The translations under genes and the position numbers were made by a program. A stretch of DNA of 38,901 nucleotides. Source: CBDCUE01 sp965222515 (GTDB lineage Bacteria > Pseudomonadota > Alphaproteobacteria > Rickettsiales > JABIRX01). Below, in pieces: positions 26,515 to 34,590 of this stretch; the first letter of the stretch is position 1; each line of letters begins with the position of its first letter. Location of the stretch: assembly GCA_965222515.1 (NCBI GenBank), contig CBDCUE010000008.1, forward strand, positions 1 to 38,901, in the 5' to 3' direction. Below the pieces are notes generated by a model, which was not told the DNA's origin, did not search any database, and saw only the letters and a list, made by a program, of their open reading frames with translations.

Positions 26515-28203
26515 ATGACAACACAATTAAAAAATATTTTATTTATATTTCTGCTGAGCATTTCATTTGTGCAGGCGAAAGATTTGGCCAGTAAAATTTC
26601 AATAAAAAAAATACAATATCAAGAAACATCTGCTTTTATTGCTCTTGAGATAAAATTAAAGAAAAACTGGAAAATATATAATGATCAAATTCAAGAAATT
26701 GGTTTTCCTACACAAATAACTTTGATTAATTCTCAAAACATCAAAAATCATAAAATTAATTTTCCTCCAGCAACTAGGTTAAAAGAAGAGGGAGGTTTTG
26801 TTTCTTATGGCTATAAAAATTATGTGTTACTGGCCATAAAATTAGAAGCAATAGATAAAAATAAGAAGATAATTTCATCTATTAAAATAAAATATGCTTT
26901 ATGTGAAAAAGTCTGCATTCCTAAAACAGATATTTTGTCATTTTCGTTAGAACCTGATTATTATAATCAAAATAATGCTTATCAATTGGCAAATTTTAAT
27001 AAAAACAAAGGTAACAATAAGTCTTTATTTTTTATCATTATGATAGCTATTATTGCAGGGTTTATTTTGAATTTCATGCCCTGTGTCCTACCTGTTTTAA
27101 TGCTAAAAATATTTAATTTTTTAGAAAAAAGTAAAAAACATAAAACAGAAATAAAAAAAGCAAGCTTTGCTACTTTTTTAGGAATTCTTTTATCATTTTG
27201 GGTAATTATATTTTTCATTATTAGTTTTAAGAAATCAGGAGAAATATTAGGCTGGGGGATGCATTTTCAGCAACCATTATTCATCTTATTTTTAATCATC
27301 ATCATCACTATTTTTACTGCTAATATTTTTGGTTATTTTGTGATTAATATTCCAGCTAAATGGACAAAATTATCCCATATCAAAAACAATTTCATCAAGC
27401 ATTTTACTTCAGGAATTTTGGCAACTATTTTAGCAACTCCTTGCTCTGCTCCATTGCTTGGCACTGCCATTGCTTTTTCTTTTGCAGCTAGTTCTTTTGA
27501 AATTTTTTTGATTTTTAATGGAATTGCCATAGGCTTGGGACTGCCTTATCTTGTTCTAATAATTTATCCTAAATTGTTATATTTTTTGCCAAAATCTGGA
27601 AATTGGATGAATATTTTAAAAAATATTCTGGCATTTTTCTTAATTGTTACAATTTTGTGGTTAATTTGGGTGTTACAAAACCAAACTTCTGTTATTACTG
27701 CAATTATCGTGATATTTTTTAACCTAATTTTATTTTTCTTAATAAAATTTTATCACAAAAAAATCTCTTTAATTTTAATTATTGTAAATATTATAATTAC
27801 TTTTTTTATTGTTGCTAACTCCCATAAAATAACCCAAAGAAAATCAGATAATAAATTTTGGTTATCATATCAAAATTCTATGCAGATAAAAGATTTTATT
27901 AATCAAAAAAAAGTTGTTTTTGTAAATATTACGGCAAATTGGTGTCTTACTTGCAAAGTAAATGAATTATTTATTTTAAATAGCAAAAATTTACAAAAAA
28001 ATTTTTTTGATAAAAATATAATTTTTATCAAAGCAGATTATACTAACAATAACCCTAAAATCAGCAAATTATTAAATTCTGTTAATAGATTTGCAATTCC
28101 TACCTATATTGTTTATTCTAAAAAACATCAAGATGGCTTTGTTTTAAGAGAGCTACTCACTCAAAAATATTTATATAATTCTTTAAAAAATGCCCAAAAT
28201 TAA
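26515..28203 (+). CDS. dsbD: DsbD/ScsB-like thiol:disulfide interchange protein
   Basis: This inner-membrane protein passes electrons from cytosolic thioredoxin to periplasmic thiol proteins. The 562 residues show all three parts. A signal peptide (about 1-21) is followed by a periplasmic N-domain with C130 and C134 in ALCEKVCIPK, of the ScsB/DsbD-N kind. The polytopic core has the redox pair C190 in MPCVLP and C310 in TPCSAP, and a C-terminal thioredoxin domain carries WCLTC (C477/C480). All six cysteines expected for the relay are present. Its end overlaps dsbB by 14 nt. It may reduce or isomerise disulfides in Cys-rich envelope proteins such as the VirB6-like ectodomains; that link is inference. 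The ATG abuts the stop of the truncated upstream gene. Confidence 0.93.
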   Translation: MTTQLKNILFIFLLSISFVQAKDLASKISIKKIQYQETSAFIALEIKLKKNWKIYNDQIQEIGFPTQITLINSQNIKNHKINFPPATRLKEEGGFVSYGYKNYVLLAIKLEAIDKNKKIISSIKIKYALCEKVCIPKTDILSFSLEPDYYNQNNAYQLANFNKNKGNNKSLFFIIMIAIIAGFILNFMPCVLPVLMLKIFNFLEKSKKHKTEIKKASFATFLGILLSFWVIIFFIISFKKSGEILGWGMHFQQPLFILFLIIIITIFTANIFGYFVINIPAKWTKLSHIKNNFIKHFTSGILATILATPCSAPLLGTAIAFSFAASSFEIFLIFNGIAIGLGLPYLVLIIYPKLLYFLPKSGNWMNILKNILAFFLIVTILWLIWVLQNQTSVITAIIVIFFNLILFFLIKFYHKKISLILIIVNIIITFFIVANSHKITQRKSDNKFWLSYQNSMQIKDFINQKKVVFVNITANWCLTCKVNELFILNSKNLQKNFFDKNIIFIKADYTNNNPKISKLLNSVNRFAIPTYIVYSKKHQDGFVLRELLTQKYLYNSLKNAQN

Positions 28204-28627
28204 TTATTCTTTTTTTGTTTTATCATTAGCAATCAGCTTGATTACAACTGTATTAATTATGGAATATTTTTTTAATATAATGCCTTGTTTTCTCTGTAAA
28301 ATGCAAAGAATTTCATATTATTTGATTATATTTTCTAGTGTTTTTCTAATTTTCAAAAAAAAAAAGATTTTTAATATAATAGCTATTATTTGTTTATTTA
28401 GCACAGCTATAATTGCTTTTTATCATATGGGAATTGAATATGGTTTTTGGCAAAACATTGTAGAATGTAGCTCTAACACCATAAATATTACTGATTTAGC
28501 AGAGTTTAAAAAGCAAATATCTGTTTCTTGCAACGAAGTTCGCTGGAAATTTATTTTATCCTTATCAGGTTGGAATTTTCTGATTACTTTTTTTACTGGT
28601 ATTTTGGGAATAAAATATATAGAATAA
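28190..28627 (+). CDS. dsbB: Disulfide bond formation protein DsbB
   Basis: DsbB is the quinone-reducing inner-membrane protein that reoxidises DsbA. The 145 residues include four hydrophobic helices, the first periplasmic pair C33/C36 in MPCFLCKMQR, the YHMGIEYGFW segment, and the second pair C93 (ECSS) and C114 (VSCNEV). The start overlaps the dsbD end in another frame, so the oxidising and reducing pathways are encoded as one coupled unit. The length is slightly short, as is usual for the rickettsial DsbB-like family. No dsbA is in the window. Confidence 0.9.
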   Translation: MPKINYSFFVLSLAISLITTVLIMEYFFNIMPCFLCKMQRISYYLIIFSSVFLIFKKKKIFNIIAIICLFSTAIIAFYHMGIEYGFWQNIVECSSNTINITDLAEFKKQISVSCNEVRWKFILSLSGWNFLITFFTGILGIKYIE

Positions 28628-28658
28628 TACTCTGAATACTAAAATTTTTCAAAAACTT

Positions 28659-29309
28659 ATGTCTTTTTTTAAAAAAAATTTATATAACAAAAACAACCTA
28701 CCTTTTGATATAGCATATCTAAATTTAAATGATTTCTTGATTATGCCAATGGTAGAAAAAAATATCAATTTATTAGATAGCAGATTGAATACAACAATAG
28801 ATTATGCTTTAAAATCGTCACATCGATTAGTTGGAACCATTTTAACTACAAAAAAAAATAAAATAATTTCAGAAATAGGCTGTGCATCAAGAATAACCTC
28901 TTTTACTGAAAAAAATGATGGCACTTATAATATAACTTTAAAGGGAGTATGCAGGTTTTATATTGATAGAATTTTTAAAATAAAAGGTAATGTACAAAAT
29001 ATCACTCCAGTTTGGTGCGACTTTATAGATGATTTAAATATTAAAAATCAAAAAATAAACAATAGAAATGCTTTATTAAATATAGCAAATGATTATTTTA
29101 CTCTTAACAAGATAGAAACAAACAAAAATTTATATAAAATGACAGATGCAGGAATCATATCTTTATTAAATTCATTAATAGAATATAACGGCTTTAGCAA
29201 ACAAAAATTTTTGGAGAGCAAGGATTTAAAAGCAATCTCAAAATTATGTGCAGATTTCTTAAATATAGAAATTGCTTTAAAAGAAAGTAAGGAATCTATG
29301 AAACATTAG
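28659..29309 (+). CDS. LON substrate-binding-domain protein
   Basis: This 216-residue cytosolic protein matches the N-terminal substrate-binding domain of Lon standing alone, with no AAA+ or protease domain. Segments LNDFLIMPMVEKNINLLDSR and GCASRITSFTEKNDGTYNI then LKGVCRFYI follow the family's LPLF...NIFEPRY and IG..A.I......DG...I...G..RF pattern. The sequence is divergent at the usual LPLFPLP start. Its biochemical role is not established; stand-alone versions are widespread in alphaproteobacteria. It follows dsbB by 31 nt and is followed 10 nt later by a 39-residue membrane protein, so these may be one transcript. Confidence 0.82.
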   Translation: MSFFKKNLYNKNNLPFDIAYLNLNDFLIMPMVEKNINLLDSRLNTTIDYALKSSHRLVGTILTTKKNKIISEIGCASRITSFTEKNDGTYNITLKGVCRFYIDRIFKIKGNVQNITPVWCDFIDDLNIKNQKINNRNALLNIANDYFTLNKIETNKNLYKMTDAGIISLLNSLIEYNGFSKQKFLESKDLKAISKLCADFLNIEIALKESKESMKH

Positions 29310-29319
29310 GATAAAAAAT

Positions 29320-29439
29320 ATGCCAATTACAAAATTACACAAAAAGCAAAAAGCTAAAAATTATACTATATTAGCAATTTTAGTTTTTACCATAATACTA
29401 TTTTTTGTCTTAACAATCACAAAGATAAAAGCTCTGTAA
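29320..29439 (+). CDS. 39-residue single-span membrane protein
   Basis: A short frame (MPITKLHKKQKAKNY, then one strongly hydrophobic helix and TKIKAL) begins 10 nt after the LON-domain gene. The layout of a basic N-terminus, KxKAxNY and one helix ending in LTITKI resembles the small CoxF-type proteins of alphaproteobacterial cytochrome oxidase clusters, but no oxidase gene is near and the match is from memory of the pattern only. It is a credible real gene because charge distribution and hydrophobicity are coherent. It converges on tRNA-Lys. Confidence 0.6.
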   Translation: MPITKLHKKQKAKNYTILAILVFTIILFFVLTITKIKAL

Positions 29440-29454
29440 GTTACAAATTTCCTT

Positions 29455-29530
29455 TGGTGGGTGCTGAGAGGTTCGAACTCTCGACCTACTGATTAAGAGT
29501 CAGTTGCTCTACCAACTGAGCTAAGCACCC
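29455..29530 (-). tRNA. tRNA-Lys (anticodon CUU)
   Basis: On the minus strand a complete cloverleaf reads GGGTGCT acceptor, GCTC D-stem, anticodon arm ACTGA-CTCTTAA-TCAGT with anticodon CTT, T-arm GAGAG-TTCGAAC-CTCTC and acceptor AGCACCC. CCA is encoded. It lies next to lysS, which charges tRNA-Lys. A degenerate UUU version is at 36617-36692. Confidence 0.96.
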
Positions 29531-29554
29531 TTTTAAAAAAATTATTAAAAAAAT

Positions 29555-29583
29555 AGTATAAAGAAATAAAAAAATTTTAACAA
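29555..29583 (-). promoter_or_regulatory. predicted promoter of tRNA-Lys, overlapping the lysS start
   Basis: On the minus strand TTGTTA (29578-29583), a 17-nt spacer and TATACT (29555-29560) precede the tRNA 5' end by 24 nt. The -35 box touches the first base of the lysS ATG on the other strand, so polymerase binding here and initiation or transcription of lysS would compete. Confidence 0.48.
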
Positions 29584-31139
29584 TGGATATTTATCAAAAA
29601 ACTAACATTTGGCCTTTTGCTATTGCTAAGGCAATTTTAAAAAAAATTAATTACAAAACTCCAAAAAAAGGTTTTGTTTTATTTGAAACTGGTTATGGAC
29701 CTTCGGGCTTGCCTCATATTGGCACTTTTGGAGAGGTGGCTAGAACAACTATGGTGATTCAAGCATTCAAAAAGCTTGCACCTTTAATACCTACAAAACT
29801 AATTTGTTTTTCTGATGATTTAGATGCTTTAAGAAAGATTCCAGAAAATATGCCTGAGCAAGAAATGCTAAAAGAAAATTTAGGCAAGTCTTTGACTAAT
29901 ATTCCTGATCCTTTTGGTAAAGAAAAAAGCTATGGGGATAATATGAATAATAGATTAAAAGCTTTTTTAGATAAATTTGGTTTTGAATATGATTTTTATA
30001 GCTCAACAGAATGTTATCAAAAAGGTATTTTTAATAATTCTTTAAAAAAGATAGTAGATAATTATCCAGAAATTCAAGATTTAGTTGCAAAAACTTTGGG
30101 AGAAGAAAGAAGGCAAAATTATCACCCTTTAATGCCTATTTGTTCAAAAACAGGAAAAGTTTTGGAGAAAGGGGTGTTAAATGTTAATCAAGAAGATTAT
30201 AGCATAGAATTTTTAGATTTTTTTGGAGAAAAACAAAAATCATCCATTTTAGACGGAAATTGCAAATTGCAATGGAAGCCAGATTTTGGAATGAGATGGC
30301 ATTCTTTAGAGGTTGATTTTGAAATGTATGGTAAAGATATTATCCCCTCTGCTGAGCTTGCTAGCAAAATATCAAAGATTTTAGGACAGAAATCTCCTTA
30401 TAATTTTCATTATGAATTATTTTTAGATGAAAAAGGACAAAAAATTTCAAAATCCAAAGGGAATGGCTTAACTATTGATGAGTGGCTACGATATGCTCCT
30501 GCAGAAAGTCTGTTTTATTATATGTTTCTAAAACCTAAAACTGCAAAAAAATTGTTTTTTGATATAATTCCCAAAGCAACTGATGAATATTTGAATCATT
30601 TAAAAAAATATGATGATTTGCCAGAGGATAAAAAAATAGAAAATCCTATCTATTACATCCATCAAGAAAATCCTCAAAAAATAGAAATTGGTAATCTTAC
30701 CTTTTCATTATTATTAAATTTAGCATCTGCTTGTAATCCAGAAAATGATGGTATTTTGTGGGGATTTATCTCAAAATATGACAAAAATTTAAAAAAAGGC
30801 AATTGTAGCTTTTTTGATAATTTAGTACATTTATCAATTAATTATTATGATGATTTTATAAAAAAACATAAAGTTTTTAGAAAAGCAGAAAAAATAGAAC
30901 AAGAAGCAATTTTACGATTAAAAAAAATATTAATAGAAAACATCAATGAGACTGATGCTAAAATTCTACAAAATTTAGTTTATGATATAGGTAATGAATT
31001 TGGTTTTGAATTAAAAAATTGGTTCGCAGCTTTATATGAAATATTATTAGGACAAAAAACAGGCCCTAGAATGGGATCTTTTATTGCACTTTTAGGAATA
31101 AATAATATGATTAAGCTTATTGAGAAGAAGATTTCATAG
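29583..31139 (+). CDS. lysS: Lysine--tRNA ligase, class I
   Basis: This is the class I (archaeal-type) lysyl-tRNA synthetase used by many alphaproteobacteria including Rickettsiales in place of class II LysRS. At 518 residues the length is normal. The ATP-binding HIGH box is GLPHIGTFGE (H45) and the KMSKS loop is KISKS (287-291). FETGYGPSGLPH and LFLDEKGQKISKSKGNG are class I LysRS segments, and the C-terminal helical anticodon domain is complete. It is divergent from tRNA-Lys(CUU) with a 52-nt gap, so its promoter must lie in or beyond the tRNA gene. Its transcript could then carry antisense tRNA sequence. Confidence 0.96.
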   Translation: MDIYQKTNIWPFAIAKAILKKINYKTPKKGFVLFETGYGPSGLPHIGTFGEVARTTMVIQAFKKLAPLIPTKLICFSDDLDALRKIPENMPEQEMLKENLGKSLTNIPDPFGKEKSYGDNMNNRLKAFLDKFGFEYDFYSSTECYQKGIFNNSLKKIVDNYPEIQDLVAKTLGEERRQNYHPLMPICSKTGKVLEKGVLNVNQEDYSIEFLDFFGEKQKSSILDGNCKLQWKPDFGMRWHSLEVDFEMYGKDIIPSAELASKISKILGQKSPYNFHYELFLDEKGQKISKSKGNGLTIDEWLRYAPAESLFYYMFLKPKTAKKLFFDIIPKATDEYLNHLKKYDDLPEDKKIENPIYYIHQENPQKIEIGNLTFSLLLNLASACNPENDGILWGFISKYDKNLKKGNCSFFDNLVHLSINYYDDFIKKHKVFRKAEKIEQEAILRLKKILIENINETDAKILQNLVYDIGNEFGFELKNWFAALYEILLGQKTGPRMGSFIALLGINNMIKLIEKKIS

Positions 31140-31257
31140 ATAATACTAAAATAAGTATTATATAGAGAAATGAGAAAAATATTAAAAGTTTTTTTATATC
31201 GTAAATATATATACTAAAACAAAATAGATTTAAAGAATTTATTCTTTCTATAGTACT
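31140..31257. other. short noncoding stretch after lysS
   Basis: TAATACTAAAATAAGTATTA at 31140-31159 is an 8-bp inverted repeat directly after the lysS stop; no T-run follows. Nothing else is recognisable before the IS630 remnant. Confidence 0.35.
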
Positions 31258-31512
31258 TTAACTAGTAAAGTGATTTTTGTTATGTATCAAGACATGGTCA
31301 ATAGCCTCAATAAAATGATCAAATTTATTTTTAATTTTTTTATTTGATTTTTCATAACAGCCCAATAGTTTTTTATAGGATTGAAGGAGAGTATGGAGGC
31401 AATAAAATTAATCTACATTCCGCTTCTTCAATTAACTCTTTAATTTTATTTGATTTATGTATGGAGCAATTATCCATTACCACTATTTGTCCTTTTTTCA
31501 ATTCTTTCGTAA
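31258..31512 (-). pseudogene. IS630-family transposase C-terminal remnant
   Basis: On the minus strand the frame reads KELKKGQIVVMDNCSIHKS, then ECRLILLPPYSPSIL and a stop; a shifted frame continues NPIEKLLGCYEKSNKKI and ends DHVLIHNKNHFTS with TAA at 31258-31260. This is the classic IS630/Tc1-like DDE_3 end (D-N-x-x-x-H, LPPYSP.LNPIE), so one frameshift lies at the SP/LNPIE join. The 5' part is missing: IS5-like copy C starts right at the break (31516). It is therefore a dead, truncated element older than copy C. Confidence 0.85.
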
Positions 31513-31515
31513 GTA

Positions 31516-33006
31516 GTCGTCCCTAAAAAACTATAAAAAGCCTTGCAGTATAAGGGTTTAGTTGTATAATTTGCATAGTAAAAACACAAGCTTATTACCA
31601 ATAACTCTTAAAACCTTGCAAAAATGTTACACAAAACTCACCAAACAGGAAATGATATGGATATGTTCAGAAATGAATTAGTAAATATCATAAATATGAA
31701 ACATAAATTAGTAATATTGTCAAAATTAGTAGATTGGAGAAGTATGGAAGAGAAATTTTCATTAAAATATAGTAATTTAGGTAGAGGTGGGCTTCCCATA
31801 AGATTAATGTGTGGATTATTGATGTTAAAAGAAGTAGAAAAACAATCTGATGAAAAAATATGTGAGCTTTGGATAGAGAATCCATATTATCAATATTTTT
31901 GTGGAAGTAGATATTTTGAGCATAAGTTACCAACAGTTCCAGAGAATTTGGTGTATTTTAGAAAAAGAATAGGAGAAGAAGGGATGGAATATTTGTTTTC
32001 AGAAACAATAAAAATAGCAAAAAATACAAAAGTTTTAAAATCAGCTGATTTTAAAAGAGTAACAGTAGATAGCACAGTTCAAGAAAAAGCAATAACTTAT
32101 CCTACAGATACTAAGCTGTGCCATAAAGCAAGGGAGAGTTTGGTAAAGTTGGCAGAAGCAGAGGGTATAAAATTGAGGCAGAATTATAAAATAGTTGGTA
32201 AAAAGAGTCTTTTTATGTCAGCGAGATACAGTATGTCAAAAAAGGGTAGAAAAGCAAAAGCAGAACAGAAAAAAGTAAAGAATTATTTGGGTAGAGTAAT
32301 AAGGGATATTGATAATAAGAAAGGAGATTTGAAAAACAATAGTAAATTATTTCAAGCATTGCTAAGAGCAAAGTTAATTTACAATCAGCAAAGAACGGAT
32401 AAGAATAAGATTTATTCATGGCATGAAGATGTGAGTTGCATAAGTAAGGGAAAAGCTCACAAGAAATATGAGTTTGGTTGTAAAGTAGGTTTTGTAGTAA
32501 GTTCTAGGTCAAATTTTGTTTTAGGAGCAAAGTCATTTGATAACAATCCGTATGATGGACATACATTAAAATCTAATTTGGAACAAGCAGAAAGGTTGAG
32601 TGGCAAGAGTTTTAGGGAGGTTTATGTTGATCAAGGCTATAAAGGTCATGGAATAAAAGATAAAAATGTTATTGTGGCAAGAACAAGAAAGAAAACATTA
32701 TCTATTTTGCAAAAGAAATATCAAAAACGAAGAAATGCGATAGAGCCAGTGATAGGTCATATTAAAAATGATGGCTCAAGGGGGGCAAGATGTTATCTTA
32801 AAGGAAAAATGGGAGATAATATGAATGCAATAGCAACTGCTATGGGATTTAACTTAAGAAAGCTGTTAAACTGCATAGATAGTTATCTTTTTGCCAAAAT
32901 CCAAATGGTAATTTTTGTAATAAAAAGTATTTTTTTAAGAAAAAACACACTTTTTATTATTTAATAATTGTTAATTTAACTAAAAATGTAATTATTTAGG
33001 TGCGAC
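31516..33006 (+). mobile_element. IS5-like element, copy C (full length)
   Basis: This 1491-bp element has both terminal repeats, TA flanks and an intact transposase, and is the likely autonomous parent type of copies A and B. Its left part differs from A and B in a local cluster of changes (about 31741-31800), while most of the rest is nearly identical. It sits inside an IS630 remnant on its left. Confidence 0.9.
31624..32964 (+). CDS. IS5-family DDE transposase, intact
   Basis: This 446-residue transposase has an N-terminal DUF772-type domain (about 20-130; LPIRLMCGLLMLKEVEKQSDE) and a DDE catalytic domain. The triad is visible as D149 (VTVDSTVQ), D336 (VYVDQGYKGHG) and E374 (NAIEPVIGH). 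Between D149 and D336 lies a basic insert with GRKAKAEQKKVKNYLG. No internal stop or frameshift is seen, so it could act on its own ends and on copies A and B. The start is the conserved MLHKTHQTGND, shared by all three copies. Confidence 0.92.
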   Translation: MLHKTHQTGNDMDMFRNELVNIINMKHKLVILSKLVDWRSMEEKFSLKYSNLGRGGLPIRLMCGLLMLKEVEKQSDEKICELWIENPYYQYFCGSRYFEHKLPTVPENLVYFRKRIGEEGMEYLFSETIKIAKNTKVLKSADFKRVTVDSTVQEKAITYPTDTKLCHKARESLVKLAEAEGIKLRQNYKIVGKKSLFMSARYSMSKKGRKAKAEQKKVKNYLGRVIRDIDNKKGDLKNNSKLFQALLRAKLIYNQQRTDKNKIYSWHEDVSCISKGKAHKKYEFGCKVGFVVSSRSNFVLGAKSFDNNPYDGHTLKSNLEQAERLSGKSFREVYVDQGYKGHGIKDKNVIVARTRKKTLSILQKKYQKRRNAIEPVIGHIKNDGSRGARCYLKGKMGDNMNAIATAMGFNLRKLLNCIDSYLFAKIQMVIFVIKSIFLRKNTLFII

Positions 33007-33008
33007 TA

Positions 33009-33024
33009 ATTATTTAGGTGCGAC
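33009..33024 (+). repeat. extra IS5-like right end next to copy C
   Basis: Immediately after the copy C right end the terminal sequence ATTATTTAGGTGCGAC occurs a second time, followed by TA. It is either the remains of an older insertion at the same spot or a product of aberrant end joining. Confidence 0.8.
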
Positions 33025-33330
33025 TAGTTAAAATACTATATTTCAAAAAAACTTACCATGCCTTCTAATAAGATTCGTGATGTAACTGCAATGGAACTGT
33101 GTTCAAATATAGAGCAAAATAGGAGTTAATAGGGAGCTAGAGATCAACAAAGAAACTTATAAAATATGTGATGTAATTCTTGATAAAGCTGAGATATTAA
33201 TCAAAAAATTAACACAGCAAAAAACTACATCACCAATATTAATAAAATTAATACAAATAATAAGAGTTAATAAAAATTATCTTTTAAATATACTAATCTG
33301 ATTTAAAAATGTTATTAAACATCAAAAAGA
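33025..33330. other. 306-bp gap with a small decayed frame
   Basis: A start at 33058 gives MPSNKIRDVTAMELCSNIEQ and then a stop. A shifted frame open from 33113 to the TGA at 33299-33301 includes RELEINKETYKICDVILDK and ends NKNYLLNILI. Together they look like one small gene broken by a frameshift, but I do not recognise it. It may have been disturbed by the adjacent IS. Confidence 0.35.
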
Positions 33331-34581
33331 TTATAATTTATAAATAGCTTTGCTACCTAATTCTTCTTCAATTCTGATTAATTCATTATATTTTGCAGTT
33401 CTGTCGCTTCTTGACAAAGATCCTGTTTTTATTTGTGATGCGGAAGAACTAACCGCAATGTGAGAAATTGTGGTGTCTTCAGTCTCTCCTGATCTATGTG
33501 ATAATATCGTTCTATAACCAGCTTTATGTGCAATATCTATGGTTTCTAAAGTCTCGCTTAATGTGCCGATTTGATTTAACTTTATTAAAATACTATTAGC
33601 CATTTTTTCTGCTATTCCTTTTTTTAAAATTTTAGGATTAGTAACAAATAAATCATCTCCTACTAATTGCACCTTATCTCCTAGTTTTTTAGTTATTTCT
33701 TGCCAACCCAAAAAATCATCTTCTGCTAAAGCATCTTCAATAGAGAAAATTGGATATTTTTGACATAAATCTTGATAATATTCTATTAGCTCGCTAGCTG
33801 ATAAAGATTTATTGTCTAAATGATATTTTTCATCTCTATAAAATTCTGAAGAAGCACAATCTAAAGCAATTTTTATTTCCTCACCTATTTTATAACCTGC
33901 ATTTTTTGTTGCTTCAATAATATATTCTATGGCCTCTTCGTTAGAAGATAAATTTGGAGCAAAGCCTCCTTCATCACCCACTGCTGTGCTAAAACCATTT
34001 TTTGCCAAAAGCTTTTGTAAGTGATGAAAAATTTCAGCACCAATCCTAATCGCTTCTGCAATATTTTTTGCCATAAAAGGCATAATCATAAATTCTTGAA
34101 TATCAATTGAATTATTTGCATGAGCCCCTCCATTTAAAATATTCATCATAGGTACTGGCATTTTTGTTGCTTTTCCATTTGATAAATAAGAAAAAAGAGA
34201 TTTGTTTTGAGCAACTGCTTGAGCTTTAGCATAAGCAAGAGATACACCTAAAATTGCATTTGCTCCTAAATTTTGTTTGTTTTTCGTGCCATCCAAATCA
34301 ATTAATTTCTGATCTAATTCTTTTTGAGAAGAAAAATCTTGGTTAATAAATTCTTTAGCAATAATTTCTCTGATGTTTTTAATAGCTTTTTGTACCCCTT
34401 TTCCTAAATATCGTGTTTTGTCGCCATCTCTTAATTCAATAGCTTCTAATTTACCAGTAGAAGCTCCGCTAGGGACTGCGGCCCTGCCCAAGCTTCCATT
34501 TTCTAAAATAATGTCAACTTCTACGGTAGGGTTTCCTCTTGAATCTAAAATCTCCCTTGCTTTAATATTTTTTATTTTCAT
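33331..34581 (-). CDS. eno: Enolase
   Basis: Enolase interconverts 2-phosphoglycerate and phosphoenolpyruvate and needs Mg2+. The 416 residues are slightly below the usual 425-430. Diagnostic segments are present: REILDSRGNPTVEVD, VPSGASTGKLEAIELRDGD, GGAHANNSIDIQEFMIMP, SIEDALAEDD, GDDLFVTN with its metal-binding Asp, LIKLNQIGT with the catalytic Lys, and SHRSGETEDT. It is 9 nt downstream of kdsA, which consumes phosphoenolpyruvate, so the pair link PEP supply and Kdo synthesis in one operon. Many intracellular Rickettsia lack glycolysis, so a retained enolase is informative about this lineage. Confidence 0.96.
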   Translation of the reverse strand: MKIKNIKAREILDSRGNPTVEVDIILENGSLGRAAVPSGASTGKLEAIELRDGDKTRYLGKGVQKAIKNIREIIAKEFINQDFSSQKELDQKLIDLDGTKNKQNLGANAILGVSLAYAKAQAVAQNKSLFSYLSNGKATKMPVPMMNILNGGAHANNSIDIQEFMIMPFMAKNIAEAIRIGAEIFHHLQKLLAKNGFSTAVGDEGGFAPNLSSNEEAIEYIIEATKNAGYKIGEEIKIALDCASSEFYRDEKYHLDNKSLSASELIEYYQDLCQKYPIFSIEDALAEDDFLGWQEITKKLGDKVQLVGDDLFVTNPKILKKGIAEKMANSILIKLNQIGTLSETLETIDIAHKAGYRTILSHRSGETEDTTISHIAVSSSASQIKTGSLSRSDRTAKYNELIRIEEELGSKAIYKL

Positions 34582-34590
34582 TGTTTTTGC

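Noticed and set aside
31344..31526. 60-residue plus-strand frame before IS copy C
   Set aside because: It is the antisense of the IS630 transposase remnant and runs into the IS end.
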